Origin: Shinisaurus crocodilurus
Taxonomy: Eukaryota > Chordata > Lepidosauria > Squamata > Shinisauridae
Length of the DNA: 64,000 bases
Direction of reading: 5' to 3'
NCBI GenBank assembly: GCA_021292165.1
Contig: CM037876.1
Location: 308,524,492 to 308,588,491 of the forward strand
Shown here one piece after another: positions 42,341 through 55,100 of this stretch. A model generated the notes under the pieces. That model saw nothing but the letters and a program-made list of their open reading frames with translations, made no database searches and was not told where the DNA came from. The position numbers were made by a program, and so were the translations under genes. Numbering within the stretch: position 1 is the first letter of the stretch; every line of letters starts with the position of its first letter.

Positions 42341-42796
42341 GGGTGTGCCTCCAGCTGTTCAGCTTGTGAGTTGAGACCAGGATATGATACTAGCCACTAG
42401 TATGCAGCAGTCCATGCTGGTGAGTGTATTCTCTTTGTTGGGACTTGGTTGTGCTCAAATGTTATTTCTTCAGATATGTAGATCCTGTCTTTCTGCTCTA
42501 TTCCTAGAGTGCTCAAGGCAACACTCATAACAAACAAAATTAGAGAAATAAGGAAAAACATATCTGACAATAATAGCCCTCATCCTGGGCATGGTGCTTT
42601 TGAAATGCCATCCAAGACATCAAATTCTTGACTCATGTTTAGATTGTAATCCCACTATAATAACCCCACGGTCTTTCTCGAAACAAGCCAGTTTCCCAAC
42701 ATGATGTGTTTGTACAATTTTGTTCCTTACAGAATACCTTAACGTATGTCTGTGTTGGATTTTCTTTTGACTTCCTGCAGCCCAGCGCTCAAATGA

Positions 42797-43035
42797 ACAG
42801 AGAGCCAGTGTGGCGTAGTGGTGAGAGTGTTGGACTGGGACTCGGGAGATCCGGGTTCTAGTCCCCCGCTCGGCCATGAAACTCACTGGGTGACTTTGGG
42901 CCAGTCACTGACTCTCAGCCTAACCTACTTCACAGGGTTGTTGTGAGGATAAAATGGAGAGGAGGATTATGTAAGTCGCCTTGGGTTCCTTGCAGGAAAA
43001 AAGGCGGGGTATAAATATAATAAATAAAAACAAAA
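42797..43035 (+). mobile_element. MIR-like tRNA-derived SINE
   Basis: 'gagccagtgtggcgtagtgg' head and 'aaggcggggtataaatataa' tail; full length. Confidence 0.9.
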
Positions 43036-43082
43036 ATAAATAAGATCATCTTGAAACTGAATGCTATCAACTGTAGTAGAGG

Positions 43083-43427
43083 TGCAGAGCCTTAGGCCCT
43101 CAGGGTAAATCCAGCCTGCTGAGGGGCCAAATCCAGCACTCTGGGATTCCTCAAATGGCCACGCCTCTTCCCCCCTCCCCCCAATCACTGAGTGTTTGGT
43201 GGTTTCTTGGCTTTTGCATTATTTTTTCCCCATTTTATAAGACTGAAATGCCTCACCTCAGGCTTAGTTACTGTCAGGAAGAGCGTTAAACTAAAATATG
43301 CTGGTATTTTGGCCCCTCCCCTTTTGCCTGTGGCCCTGCCCACCACTGGAATGCGGCCCCCGAGAGCTTCTCCAAAACTGAATTTGGCCCTCGGGCTGAA
43401 AGAGGTTCAACACCCCGATCTATAGTG
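43083..43427 (-). mobile_element. hAT-like MITE, family F
   Basis: 'ggtgcagagccttaggccct' to 'gaaagaggttcaacaccccg'. Confidence 0.65.
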
Positions 43428-43929
43428 TTTGAAGTTCCTCCCAGTTTTGTGTCATCTGCAGATATGACAAGCATATCTCCTACTCCTGTATCAAAGCCGT
43501 TTATGAAGAAACTGTTCAGCATTTGACCGAGCTGAGCACTGAAGGTTCCCGCTCCTGGAATGACACTGATCCATGTATTACTACTCTTTTGGTGTGGCTC
43601 GCCAGCAATTGTGCACCACCCTATGATGGCTCATTTTATTCCACATTTCCCCAGTGTACTTATGCCATCGTAAGGTGTACCGTATTAAAAAAAATCAAGA
43701 TGTAAATCAAGTGGTTATACGGGCTGCCCTGCACATTAGTTATGATTAACACACCCAGATGCATCAGGCATGTTGCCTCACTCATTGCATCTGAGGGCTG
43801 ATGCAAATGCTTAGTCACACACAAATGTTTATGCAGTGCATAGGCCCAGACATCTTAACAATTATGGGGCGTGCTTTCCAATGCAGGTTACCCAAGGCTT
43901 GGATCACAACCAAATTCTGGGACAAAAGT

Positions 43930-44310
43930 CCATTATTATTATTTACAGTATTTGTATAGTGCTCCACATAAAAACAGATAAAACCAACACTGAAAACAAG
44001 TAACATTACATTACACTGGTGGTTGGAGAGCAGAGAAGGCTTCCCGGAACAAGAAGGTCTCCAGCAGCGCAATGTTGGAGCCGGCCCGACCTCCAGAGGC
44101 AGGGAGTTCCACAGAAATGGAGCCACCACACTGAAGGCTCTTCCCTTGGTGGACTCCAATCGGGCCAGAGGTCCATGAGGAACCACCAGGAACATGCCAT
44201 CTGATGACCTCAGCGACCAGGCAGGCTGGTATGGGAGGAGGCGCTCTCTCAGGTAACCTGGTCCCAAGTTGTTTTGGGCTTTGTACCCAAGTTCCAGAAC
44301 CTTAAAAATA
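43930..44310 (-). mobile_element. L2-like LINE 3' end
   Basis: Minus strand reads GPGYLRERLLPYQPAWSLRS and FLWNSLPLEVGPAPTLR, the same subfamily as 7780-9064, with an ATT-rich tail. Confidence 0.8.
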
Positions 44311-44689
44311 GGTCAGACTCAGCCGCCAAATATGAATACGGTATGTCCCATAAGCTAGCGGATGGTTCTACCCATGGGTGGCTGAATATGCCAGGTTGAA
44401 TATGTCAACAGACTCCACTGAAAACCATTGCGTTTGAGGCAATATGGAAGTCCTATTGCTGGGTGGTGGTGGTGGTGACTCCTGTGTCAGTGGGGCTCCT
44501 TATCCATTCCAGCTTTTATTCTGAGCTTTGTGGGAGCTATCCACGGTGCTGTACTCCATCTCTAAAATAGGTTCACCACCATGTCTAATTAGAATAATAA
44601 TTCGTTATTATTGGAAAACCTGCTGGGACCCGTAAGACTGCCCCCACCCCCGTCTAAACAGGCATAGGATTTGGGCCCTAAAAGTAATT

Positions 44690-44950
44690 TATTTATTTAT
44701 TTAATTTATTTTATTATATTTATACCCCGCCTTTTTTCCTGCAAGGAACTCAAGGCGGCTTACATAATCCTCCTCCTCCTCCTCTCCATGTTATCCTCAC
44801 AACAACCCTGTGAGGTAGGTTAGGCTAAGAGTCAGTGACTGGCCCAAAGTCACCCAGTGAGTTTCATGGCCGAGCGGGGACTAGAACCCGGCTCCCCCGA
44901 GTCCCAGTCCAGCACTCTAACCACTATCCTCCAAAGAGAGGATGCTGCAG
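44690..44950 (-). mobile_element. MIR-like SINE, reversed
   Basis: 'tataccccgccttttttcct', 'cacaacaaccctgtgaggta' and 'ccgagcggggactagaaccc'. It ends at the edge of the ERO1A CpG island. A family C scrap lies at 44630-44685. Confidence 0.85.
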
Positions 44951-46110
44951 CGATGCGGGTAGGTAGGGCCAGGTGGCAGGAGGTGCTGATGCTGGGCCCG
45001 ATGGCCACCGCCTGCCCTGCCCCATCACCTGCCGCCGCCCCCCGCGGACTTTGGCTCCGAGCCGAGGTCCAACTTGAGCAGCAGCACCACGGGTGGCGCA
45101 TGGGCGTGGGTGGCCCGGCGGCCATGACGCCGTGGGCGAGGAGGCGCCGCTTCCTCCAATGAGGCCGGGCCAGGTCAGGCCGGGCAAACACCTCGCCGCC
45201 GCCGCCGCCGGGCCGAGACCGGCTTGCGGGCTGCGCGGCACGTCCTCGCGGCTGGAGGGAGAGATGACGCCCCGCTCCGAAGGGAGGGAGGGAGGGAGGG
45301 AGGGAGGCGGGCCCGCGCCCGCGCCCGCCCAGCCGGCTCGAAGCTCCGGAGTCTCGCCGCTCCCCGCCGGAGCAGAGATGCGCCTCCCCGCCGGCCGCCG
45401 CGCGATGTCGTTCCTCCGCCTGCGCTCGGCGCTGCTCGCCCTCCTGCTCGCGCTGCTGCCGGGCTGCGCCCCCGCGCAACCCCCGTCGGCGGAGCAGCGC
45501 TGCTTCTGCCAGGTGAGAGTCCCGGCCGCCTCCCCGCTCGGCGCTGACTCCCCGAATATACCTGCCGCCGGCGCCCTCGACAACCAGGGCTGGTAACCAG
45601 CGTCAGCCCCACGCTCCAGTTTAGCCGCGATGAGAGCAAGTTCCATTCATTTCAATGGGTCGACGCTAAATAGGATCGACACGGCAAGGGAAGGGAAGCG
45701 GGTCCCGGAGCTGAAGCCCGCCCCCGAAGCAAAAAAAAAAAAAAAAAAAGGCACTCTGCACACGCTCAGAGCGAGGCGGAGATCTTTAGTCGGGATCTGT
45801 GTCGATGGAGGGGAACGGGCGAGCGAGGGGGAGATTTCCGAGCGGCGGGAGGCGGCGTGCTGCAGCAGGCGCGCGTGGATCCTCGTCGGCGGGTCACTCT
45901 CCGAGGTGCCCCACGCGCGCCGGGAAGGGGCGGGTTTGCGGATGGAGCTTTCCTCTCTCTCTCGCTTCCGTCTGGGGAGGTTTCCGGGGAGGCTTTTGCG
46001 AGTTGTGGCCAAGCGGCTGAGCGCTAGATGCGGATGTCGCCGCCGGTGCAAAACTCGCCGGGGGAGCCCCAGGTGGCGAGCCGCGTTTTCCTAACTTCAA
46101 ACACAACCCT
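44930..46110 (+). promoter_or_regulatory. CpG island / ERO1A promoter and exon 1
   Basis: CpG-dense block around ERO1A exon 1, with GC-box-like GGGCGG/CCCGCCC stretches and a GGGA tetranucleotide tract at about 45280-45308. No TATA box is evident. It continues about 600 bases into intron 1, apart from a poly-A tract at about 45730-45749. Confidence 0.75.
45378..45512 (+). CDS. ERO1A: ERO1A coding exon 1 (signal peptide)
   Basis: 45 codons from [10 protein letters not shown] to QRCFCQ, donor GTGAGA. The first ATG in the frame is at 45378. A second at 45405 (Met10) would still leave a full signal peptide, so the true start is not certain. Lies in a CpG island. Confidence 0.95.
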
Positions 46111-49100
46111 CCTCCTCGGGCGCGCACGCACGCACGCACCACTACGGGAAATCATAATACTGGCCTACCTTACAGGGTTGTAAGGGAGACAACAAAGAGA
46201 AATATAGCTGAACACTCGGAAGCAGGGATGTTTTAATTGATCAAAGGCACTGTCCTATGCATGTTTAGAGGGGGGGGGGGAAAGTCCTACAACTCCCAGC
46301 ATACCCCAGCCAGCCATGCTGGTTGGGGCATGCTGGGAGTTGTAGGACTTTTTTCTGTCTAAATTTGCATAGGATTGTCACCTTAAGGCTGCAGTCCTTT
46401 ACAGCAGCCTTTCCTCAACCTGCGGCCCTCCAGATGGGTTGGACTACAAACTCCCATCGTCCCCCAGGCTGGGGGACGATGGGAGTTGTAGTCCAACCCA
46501 TCTGGAGGGATCCAGGTTGGGGGAAGGCTGTTTTACACACGGTAGGATTGTGCATTTAAAATGGAGATGATTGAGGCAGCAATCCTAGATGCGCTTACCT
46601 GAGTTCAGTGGGGCTTACTTCTGAGTACACACGCCTAGGGTTGTGCTGCATATCAGCTCAAAATTATTTTAATTGCTGGACAGCCCTAGTTCAAAGGCAC
46701 CCTTTCCTGTTACTAATTACACGGTCCTTGCTTGAACCCTGGAGGTGACCTCACAGGCTCCAGGGCTCACATTCTGGTGAACCTGCAGTGCATTCCTCTA
46801 CATATTTACTCAGAAGTAAAGAGTTGGAGGAGATTTACTCTCAGCTAAGTGTGCACAGGATCACAGGTGTTGTGTCTTTGGGAAGCAGGAGCCCCCCCCC
46901 CCAAAAGACACACTCTTGTGGTGGGTGGGCTAGTCTTGAAGCTTTCTGGTGTAGAAACTCTGATCCCTAAACCCAGATCTGTGTGGGCAGCTTGTAATGG
47001 GCACTCTTGAGCATGCCCAGAGATGCTCTCTTTTTAATTGTTATTTTGCATATTCTAAGCTTCTGCGTCTTGCTTCAAATTAAGCCCTGTTCAGCCCTCA
47101 CTTGCACCTGGGGCCACATTTGTGGGTTCAGCTGCAGAACCCGTTTTTAAAATGGCGCTCTCTGCGGCAGCAAACTTCGGCTCTTCTTGTGCTGTAGCCA
47201 TTTATTTCAGTAGACCCACATCCGCGTGGACCGCTCCCATTACATTGTGTTTCAAGCTGCATGTTTAGAGTCAGACTTCACATTACTTTAAAAAAAAAGT
47301 AGCTAGCAGCTGTGTCTCCCTGCCACCAAAGTAAGCATGAGGGACCCAGTCAGGACTGAGACCCTAATGGGGTGATGGTGATGGTGGTTAGGGCAGTTTA
47401 ACCCTTTCCTCCCCATCCAGACTGGGTCCCCCACGCCTGCAATTTGCGCTGCCCAAAAAAGATACATTCATTTCCATTGGCTAGTCTCCAGCTGAGCAGG
47501 GATTTGAACTCAAGCCTCAGGTGCCTGTTGGCATATGTCTGTCTCAGTTTTCTACAAATATATGTTATTTATAAACTTCTTGAAAAAGAAAACCAAATGC
47601 ATAAAATACAAAAGTTATAATCTTGCAAGCAGATGATCGATTCAATGCCCCCCCCAAATGACCAAAAACTGATTGTTTTTAAACGCGTTGATTTTAGCTT
47701 CTCTCATGTGGACAACGCTTGTAACTTTAGCGGTAACAGCCGGTTTCCATGTTTTCTTCATCTAGTGACAGACAGTGTTAGTCTTCGATGAATTTGTCTA
47801 ATTCTTTTTATAGGGGGTGACTAAGACTAATACCTTATTTGTCTGTCACTTTGCGAAGCTTTTCTGGAGTGTGTGCGTGTGTGTGGAGTTCATTAGTGCA
47901 TTATCTCCCTTTATTAATGACGAAAATGACACAACTGTGAAGAAGGGAATATGGAATGAAGGTACATACAAACATAGGTGGAGGACTGTGGTGAATAATC
48001 GGGCGGCATTTCTAATACTTGATGTCACGTGGGCGGAAGTCAATGTTTGCCTGAGTTGTGTAACAGAAAACACATTTCCATGCCGCTTAGGCCCAGTTTA
48101 TAAGTGTGTTTATTTTTATTTATTTATTTATTATATTTATCAATCGCCCATCTGGCCGGTCACCCGGCCACCCTGGGCGATGTACAATTAAAATACAATA
48201 AAACACAATAAAACATAATAATTAAAACAATATAAAAAATTCTCATTAAAAACCTAACCCACCCCATATTCCCGCCTGAACAGCCATGTTTTTAATGCAC
48301 GGCGGAAGCTCATCACGGAGGGGGCATGGCGAAGGTCACTAGGGAGGGAGTTCCATAATGTGGGGGCCGCCACAGAGAAGGCCCTCTTCCTAGTCCCCCC
48401 CACCAGCCTGGCTGCTCTGGCTGATGGGATAAGGAGAAGGCCGTCCGTGGCAGACCTTGTTGAGCGGCCTACTTGATGTTGCTGGAGGCGCTCCTTGAGA
48501 TAAGCTGGGCCGGAGCCGTGTAGGGTTTTAAAGGTCAAAACCAACACCTTGAATTCGGCTCGGCAAGCAACTGGTAGCCAGTGCAACTCATTAAGCACTG
48601 GCGTGATGTGATCACGCCGGCGGCTGCCCTTAATCAGGCGAGCCGCCGCGTTCTGTACCAGCTGAAGCTTCCGGACCGTCTTCAAGGGTAACCCCACGTA
48701 GAGCGCATTACAGTAGTTTACTCACAAGAAGTCTCCCTTTCCCGTCTGGAAGACTCTGCATGGCTTTTGAGAGTTGCAGCTTTAGAACCTGATTTTATAG
48801 CATCTTTCCAAATTGGGGCACCCAACTGGGTGACAATATTGGGTGTTGGCTACATTGCTAAGGAAATAAAAAGTGATATTATGCTTTACTGCCGTTAATG
48901 GATCGGGCCTCAGGATTGCACACTTCTCCCCCGCCTCTCTCCTCTTCTGAACTGGGTTTCAAACCCGGGTCAAGTGGGGACGCTCTTTAACCTTAAGCAG
49001 GGCTAATGTTGTTCGTTATGAAACATTTTAGCTGCTATTTATTGAAGCAGGAAGAGCAGCTGCAGGAGAGGGGCTGCCAGCTCCATACCTTGATTTTGGT

Positions 49101-52100
49101 TTAGCGAGCCCCCTTTCATCTCACCCACACCAGTCCAGTGTGATGGCTATTTCAAGCAGAGGGAATCCAAAGACATCGAAGTCCTTGGAAATGGTGGCGG
49201 TGGCGGCGGCGGTGGTGGTGGTGGTGCCCGACAGGCATTAACTTTCGATAGATCTTGAAATGAGCAGCGATGAGGAATGGCGTGAAGCTCAAAACCTTGA
49301 CATCCTCCATCCTTCAGTTCTCCGTCTAGCTGGGTCTCCAAGCCCCTTTCTATCCAGCAAAAACAGGGTCACACAGTGCATTGTTGAGCTTTGGAATCCG
49401 CTCCCCCAAGATGTAGTGATGGTGGCCTGGCCACCAATTTGGATGGATTTAAATGGGGATAGACAGATTCATGGAGGAGAAGGGCTGGCTATCCATGGCT
49501 GCTAGTGCTATCTCCAGGATCAGATGCCCCTGCATGCCAGTTGCTGGGGAACATGGGCAGGAAGGTGCTGCTGCACTCATGCCCTGCTTGTGAGCTTCCC
49601 AGTGGGACATCTGAGAGCATTGACAAAACTGGCGATGCTTCCTGTCTTCCCCCCTGGGGTGATTCTATGCAGATGTTGTTTGTCCCCTTTGGCCTCTGTG
49701 GAGACTGGCTGTCTCCCCCCCCCCCCCCCGGTCTCCTTCCCCCCACCTTGGTGAGTGTGTGTCAGAAAGGGGGCTTAGGTTGGCTTTCTCCACAGTTGTG
49801 ATTTTATTACCTACTTTATTTTTACCTTTGTTTCTTATCTGGTTGGCCACTGTGGGAACAGGCTGCTGAAGTTGGGCCAGATAGGCTTCTGGCCTGGTCC
49901 AGCAGTGTTCTTCTTACGTTCCTAAGAACAGGCAATGGAAGCCTGCGTGTTGGATGGCGGTGTGCAAAGCCGGTGAAATTATGCCACCTGGGGCCTAGAT
50001 GGGGAATGTCCTGCATCTGCATGGGAGAAAAATCACATGCTCAGCTGGAACATTGCTTAACTAGGGATGGGAGGGGTGGACTGCCACTACCAAAGAGGCT
50101 AACTCTTATTTGATTTTTTAAGTGGCCTGCCTCTTTGTATGTGCCCGGCTTTGTGTGTGTGGGAGCCCTCCTGCTACTACCAGGGAAAGAGGCTTTTCTG
50201 TAGTGGCCCCCTGCCTGTGGAATGCCCTTCCCAGGGAGAATCCACCTGGTGCCTTCACTGTGTACATTTAGATGCCAGGTTAAGTTCTTCCTCTCCCAGC
50301 AGGCATTTAATTTTTAATCTGTTGCTCTGATTATTAACTTTACTGCTGGCTCTTTAATACTCTTAACATATTAATATTTTCATTGTTGTATTTATTTGTT
50401 TTGGTTGTGATTTTATTACTTTATTTTTACCTTTGTTTCTTATGATTGTAAACCATCCTGAGGGCATCTGTCAGTTGGGTGGTATATAAATTGAATAAAT
50501 AAGTGAATAAATAGGTACACTGCCTCTGAACATGGAGGCTCTATTTAGCTATCAGAGTTAATAGGTCTCGGTAGACAAACTTTTTTGAGCCTCATCTCAG
50601 CTAGTGGCTATTGCCACATCTTGAGGGAGTGACTTCCGGAAGTTAAGTATGTGTTGTGTGCGGGGAAGCACACCTCTTTGAGAGTGATGAATTTACGGCC
50701 AGTCGGCTCCATCAGATAACTGGATGCTGGCGGAAGAGAAAAATATCTTTCTGTGCCTTCCAGAAAAAGCATATCTTGGAGGCATATCTTGAACATGCCT
50801 AATCGGCCTTAGAGGTGAATGTGCGGGCATTGAAAAACAAGGCAGCTAAACCCAACGCTCTGCCCGTGCTGCCAGTTGCAACGATGCTGTGTCGGCCGTT
50901 ATACACTCAGTGCTTTTTTTCTGGAGAAAAGGGTACCGGAACTCTTGGATTACATTTCCTCTGGAGTAGATGGCGATTAAATTGTAATGCAATTAATAGA
51001 AGAAAAGGTGCTGGAACTCAGTTCCGGTGAGTTCCACCAGAAAAAAAGCCCTGTATACACTCACACACACCTCCGTGTAGAAGTTTGAATGTTGACAAGT
51101 ATCTGCATTTGACTAGGATTGCCGTCCTCAGCCTGGGGCCCTCCAGATGTGTTGGACTCCAACTCCCATCATTCTCAGCCAAGCACCATGCTGGCTGGGC
51201 ATGACGGTAGTTGGAGTCGAACACATCTGGAGGGACCCGGTGAATCGGAAGCAAGCCAGGATTTGCATCTCTCTGTCATTTGGCAACTTCCTTTTAGCCT
51301 ACGTGCTGCAAGACCATTGCTGAAATCTCCTCCTCGCCGGAAATAGCTTTGCTCAGAAGGGTTGGCTGGCTCTGTGAGCTCAGTTTCCTGGGGGGGGGGG
51401 GGAGGAAAGGTTGCCTCATGTTTGGCCTCTGATGCAAGCGATGGCATGACCGAAACAATGATCTGAAAACTTCCTTTGAACATCAGAGTTGAGAGAGGGC
51501 CACTTTCCTACCTGCCTTAAAGCCCAGTTGTTGTCTGGCTTGCGTTAAAAAGTCAGCAAAATACATGAAGCAGAACAAAAATACAACCTCAAAGCTAAAC
51601 AAACAGCAATTTCAAATGGCAGCAGATGAAATTGTTATTCTGAAAAGGATTGCTTTTATTTTAAAAACCAGGATGTTGGGGATTTCATTACACAGATTTG
51701 CAGGTAATGTGTAATTTGCCCTTGTAGGCTTGTCAAGATGAATGTAAATACTTTGATCGCTCTGACATGTTAGATAAATGCAACTTATTTTGCTGTTACT
51801 GTTAGCTGTACCCTAATTTTTGTGTGTGTGTTTTTTAAAATCCTAATTGCCTGTTTATTGATTAGGTCACTGGTCATTTAGACGATTGCACTTGTGATGT
51901 TGAGACCATTGACACCTACAACAACTACAAGATCTTCCCCAGCCTGCAGAAACTTCTAGATAGCGATTATTTCAGATATTACAAGGTAATTTTCTTAAGT
52001 TATTCACTATCCTCCCACTACTCCCCAAACAAATACTCTGGCAAACCTTTTGTAAAAATTTGTGCGTTGCGCCTTTAAAAGTCTGTTGTTTTTAATCTTT

Positions 52101-55100
52101 CCCTTATGAGTCAAATGTGAGACAAAATATGGTTAGTGTGATGGTTTTTGGTTAACATTTGAAACTTTATCTTATCTGCTAGAGCAGTGTTCTCCAACCT
52201 TGGGTCCCCAGATGTTGCTGGCCTACAACTCCCAGCATGCCCCAGCCAGCATAGCTGGCTGGGGCATGCTGGGAGCTGTAGGCCAGCAACATCTGGGGAC
52301 CCAAGGTTGGAGAGTCCTGTGCTAGAGAGAGAGAACATCTTTTTAAAAATCTTGTGTCTTTTACATACTCTGTGCTGGGCTTTCGAAGGCGACTGGTGAA
52401 TTTATTTCCAGGTGACAAATATTAAACTAGGGATGTGGAAGTTGTTGGCCTCCGTTGATGTTGGACTACAACTCCCTGGCTAGGGCTGATGGGAATTGCA
52501 GTCCCCCAACATCTGGAGGGCCACATATTCCTCACTTCTACAATTAAACAATTGAGTGCTTATGCATTGTTTTAAAAGGCTGCAAATGGGGTGAGTCGCC
52601 AGGGCCGGATTAAGAGCATTATGGGCCTGGTGCTGAGGAGGGCGCGCGGCTGAAGAGGGCGCAGAAACGCTGCGCTCCTCTTCGCTGCCGCTGCGCCGCC
52701 CCCACCAGGCCTCTGCCTCCGCCGCGCCGCCCCCGCCAGGCCTCCGCCTCCCCACCCGCCCGCCACCGCCGCCGCCGCACCCTCCTGTCCCGCTCGCCGC
52801 TGCGCCTCCCCCCGCCCTCCCGCTCGCCGCTGTGCCTCCTCCCGCTCGCTACCGCTGCGCCTCCCGCTGCCGCCGCCATCACCCCCCCCGACCCCCCCCC
52901 GCCACCTACCTTCTCCGCATCGTGTCGCTTCCGGAGCCCCGCCCGCGTTGTTTTGGCGGGAGGAACCAGGGCAACAGGGCTTAAACAGCCCTGTTGCCAT
53001 GGTTTCCCCGGCAAAAACCAGCGCGGGGGTCCCGTCGTGTCACTTCCTCCTCCTCCTTGGTGGCGGCGGCGGCGGCAGCTGCCGCCGCAGCAGCAGCCGC
53101 AGCAGCCGCCAGGGCGGGGGGAAGATAGGTTGGTGGTGGCGGCGCAGGGTTTTTTTGTTTTTTGTTTTGCAGAGCAGGGCTGCTTTGGAGAGGGGGGGCC
53201 GCTAAATATTATTTCGCCTGGGGCGCCAAACTGCCCTGCACCGGTCCTGATTGTGGGCCTATTTTGGGGTACGGGCCTGGAGCTGCAGCTCCAATAGCCC
53301 CTATCTTAATCCGGCCCTGTGAGTCGCCCTCAAAGATCATGGCTTTTTATCAGGTAGAATAGTATAGGTTCCCTGCCCTGAGGAGCTTACAACTGAAAAC
53401 ATTTGACACAGGGGAGACGATAGAGGAAGGGAAAGGAAATGGAGGCAGGAGTAAAGAGGAGAATAATATGCATTTATTTCAGTTACCTGTACTTAGGTTT
53501 GGTTATAGTGCTGTATGGGAAGTAACTGGTTATGCCAAAGGCCACAGAAAATGTGGTTTTGGGGGAGGGATTTGAAAGAAATATTAAACTTGTGGGTGCT
53601 TCTGACCCCCCCGTCTCTTCCTTTTGTCTGCCTGTGATTAAAACAACAACAACAAAATCTCCCCACTGCTGGAATAGCAATGGCAGGAGATCACCCCACC
53701 CCAAAAGGTGAAAGGTATGGGTTGATTTGTTCTTGCAGGTTTTAAACCAGTTTCGTAGGTGCAATAGCAAGGGCCACTCAGGGTGTAGAGCTAATCAACA
53801 GCTCTAGAAAAATCAGAGAGCCCTGGAGTGAAAACATGGGTCATCAGGGGAGGAACGTTGCCTAGCAGCCAGGTAGAGCCCAAACAAGTTTCCCTTTTAG
53901 CCTGGACTTTTTTTGCGTGCATAAAAAAAGACTAGAATATTCAGTACATTCTGTAGTAGTAGTGGTTTCATTCTGTTAGAACCCTGGCTTAATTTCCTCT
54001 GCTGTCTTATATTTCTGGTTGCTTGGTCAAGGGGCCATCTGTTTATGATTCATAAAGTTTGCCATGCCCTTCACTTTTTGGATTCAGTCTGCTTTATTCA
54101 GCCACTCCTGCTGACATCTCCCCACCCCAATCTCTCCAGGTTAACCTAAAGAAGCCATGTCCTTTTTGGAGCGACAGCAGTCACTGTGGAATTAGAGATT
54201 GTGCTGTAAAGCCATGCCCATCTGTAAGTACAAAAAACCCAAACGCCTTGTACTGTTTCCTAGCCCTGAGCACTAAAAGAATTCCTTGGCATTGTGGACG
54301 GCTTGAGGCAAGTGCCAAGCCTGCACGACGGCCCAGAAGCTTCCCCCTCCACGCGCTACGTTTACTTGCACTCAAAGATGTCCCGCCACGCATTCGGATA
54401 CGAGATTCATCGCAGCAGCACTTTTTAAGCAGAACAGGCTACGTCAGCCGCCCCCAAGCCTGGTGCTCTCCAGATGTGTCGGACTGCAAGTCACATCTGT
54501 GAATGATGGGAATTGCAGTCCAACCCATCTGGAGGGCACCAGGGTCGGGGGCGGCTGAACTAGGTTCTGTCAGTTCTACAATCATAAGGAGGTTCTTAGG
54601 GCTGCACGGGCTAGTTCCACCTGCCGCTGAAACCGTGTTCCCCCTCCTGTAAGGGTCCAATGGATGTTTATGAGGATGAGCTGTCGATGTAGACCAGTGT
54701 TCTCCAACCTTGGGTCCCCAGATGTTTTTGGCCTACAACTCCCAGCATGCTTTGAACATTGATGTAGACAGATCTGCACACGGTGAGCTCCTACACTTGA
54801 AGAGGCACCCTGGGTTGGCTACATCCCTCGTCCAGTGTAGCCGCCTCCTGCATCTCTGTGATGGAGAACTCTTTTCTCATGAACCTCGGCTAGACGTTTG
54901 TCAGGGGACGCGACGTGCAGTTCCGGCGCTGGGCGGGGGGCTAGCCTGCTTGGCCCCGCGTCCCCCTCCGCGTGTTCTTTCGACGCGCGGAGCGGCTTGT
55001 CACTCCCGCTAATAGCAAACGTAGGTGGAGAGTGCGGACAGAAATGGGAACCGTCGCAGGGCCACTGAGAAACAAAGAGGGAGAAGGAAAACATGCGCAG

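Larger units (their letters stand above)
42620..43530 (-). mobile_element. CR1-related LINE relic with two younger insertions
   Basis: 42620-42796, about 43040-43080 and 43428-43530 ('tcctcccagttttgtgtcat') look like pieces of one old CR1-like element. A SINE (42797-43035) and a family F MITE (43083-43427) are inserted in it. Confidence 0.55.

Noticed and set aside
45405..45407. Second ATG as the preferred ERO1A start
   Set aside because: Both starts leave a complete signal peptide; the first in-frame ATG was kept because nothing in the sequence favours the second.
44850..45646. 209- and 240-codon minus-strand frames upstream of ERO1A
   Set aside because: GC-rich antisense frames across ERO1A exon 1 and a SINE; repetitive composition and no domain.
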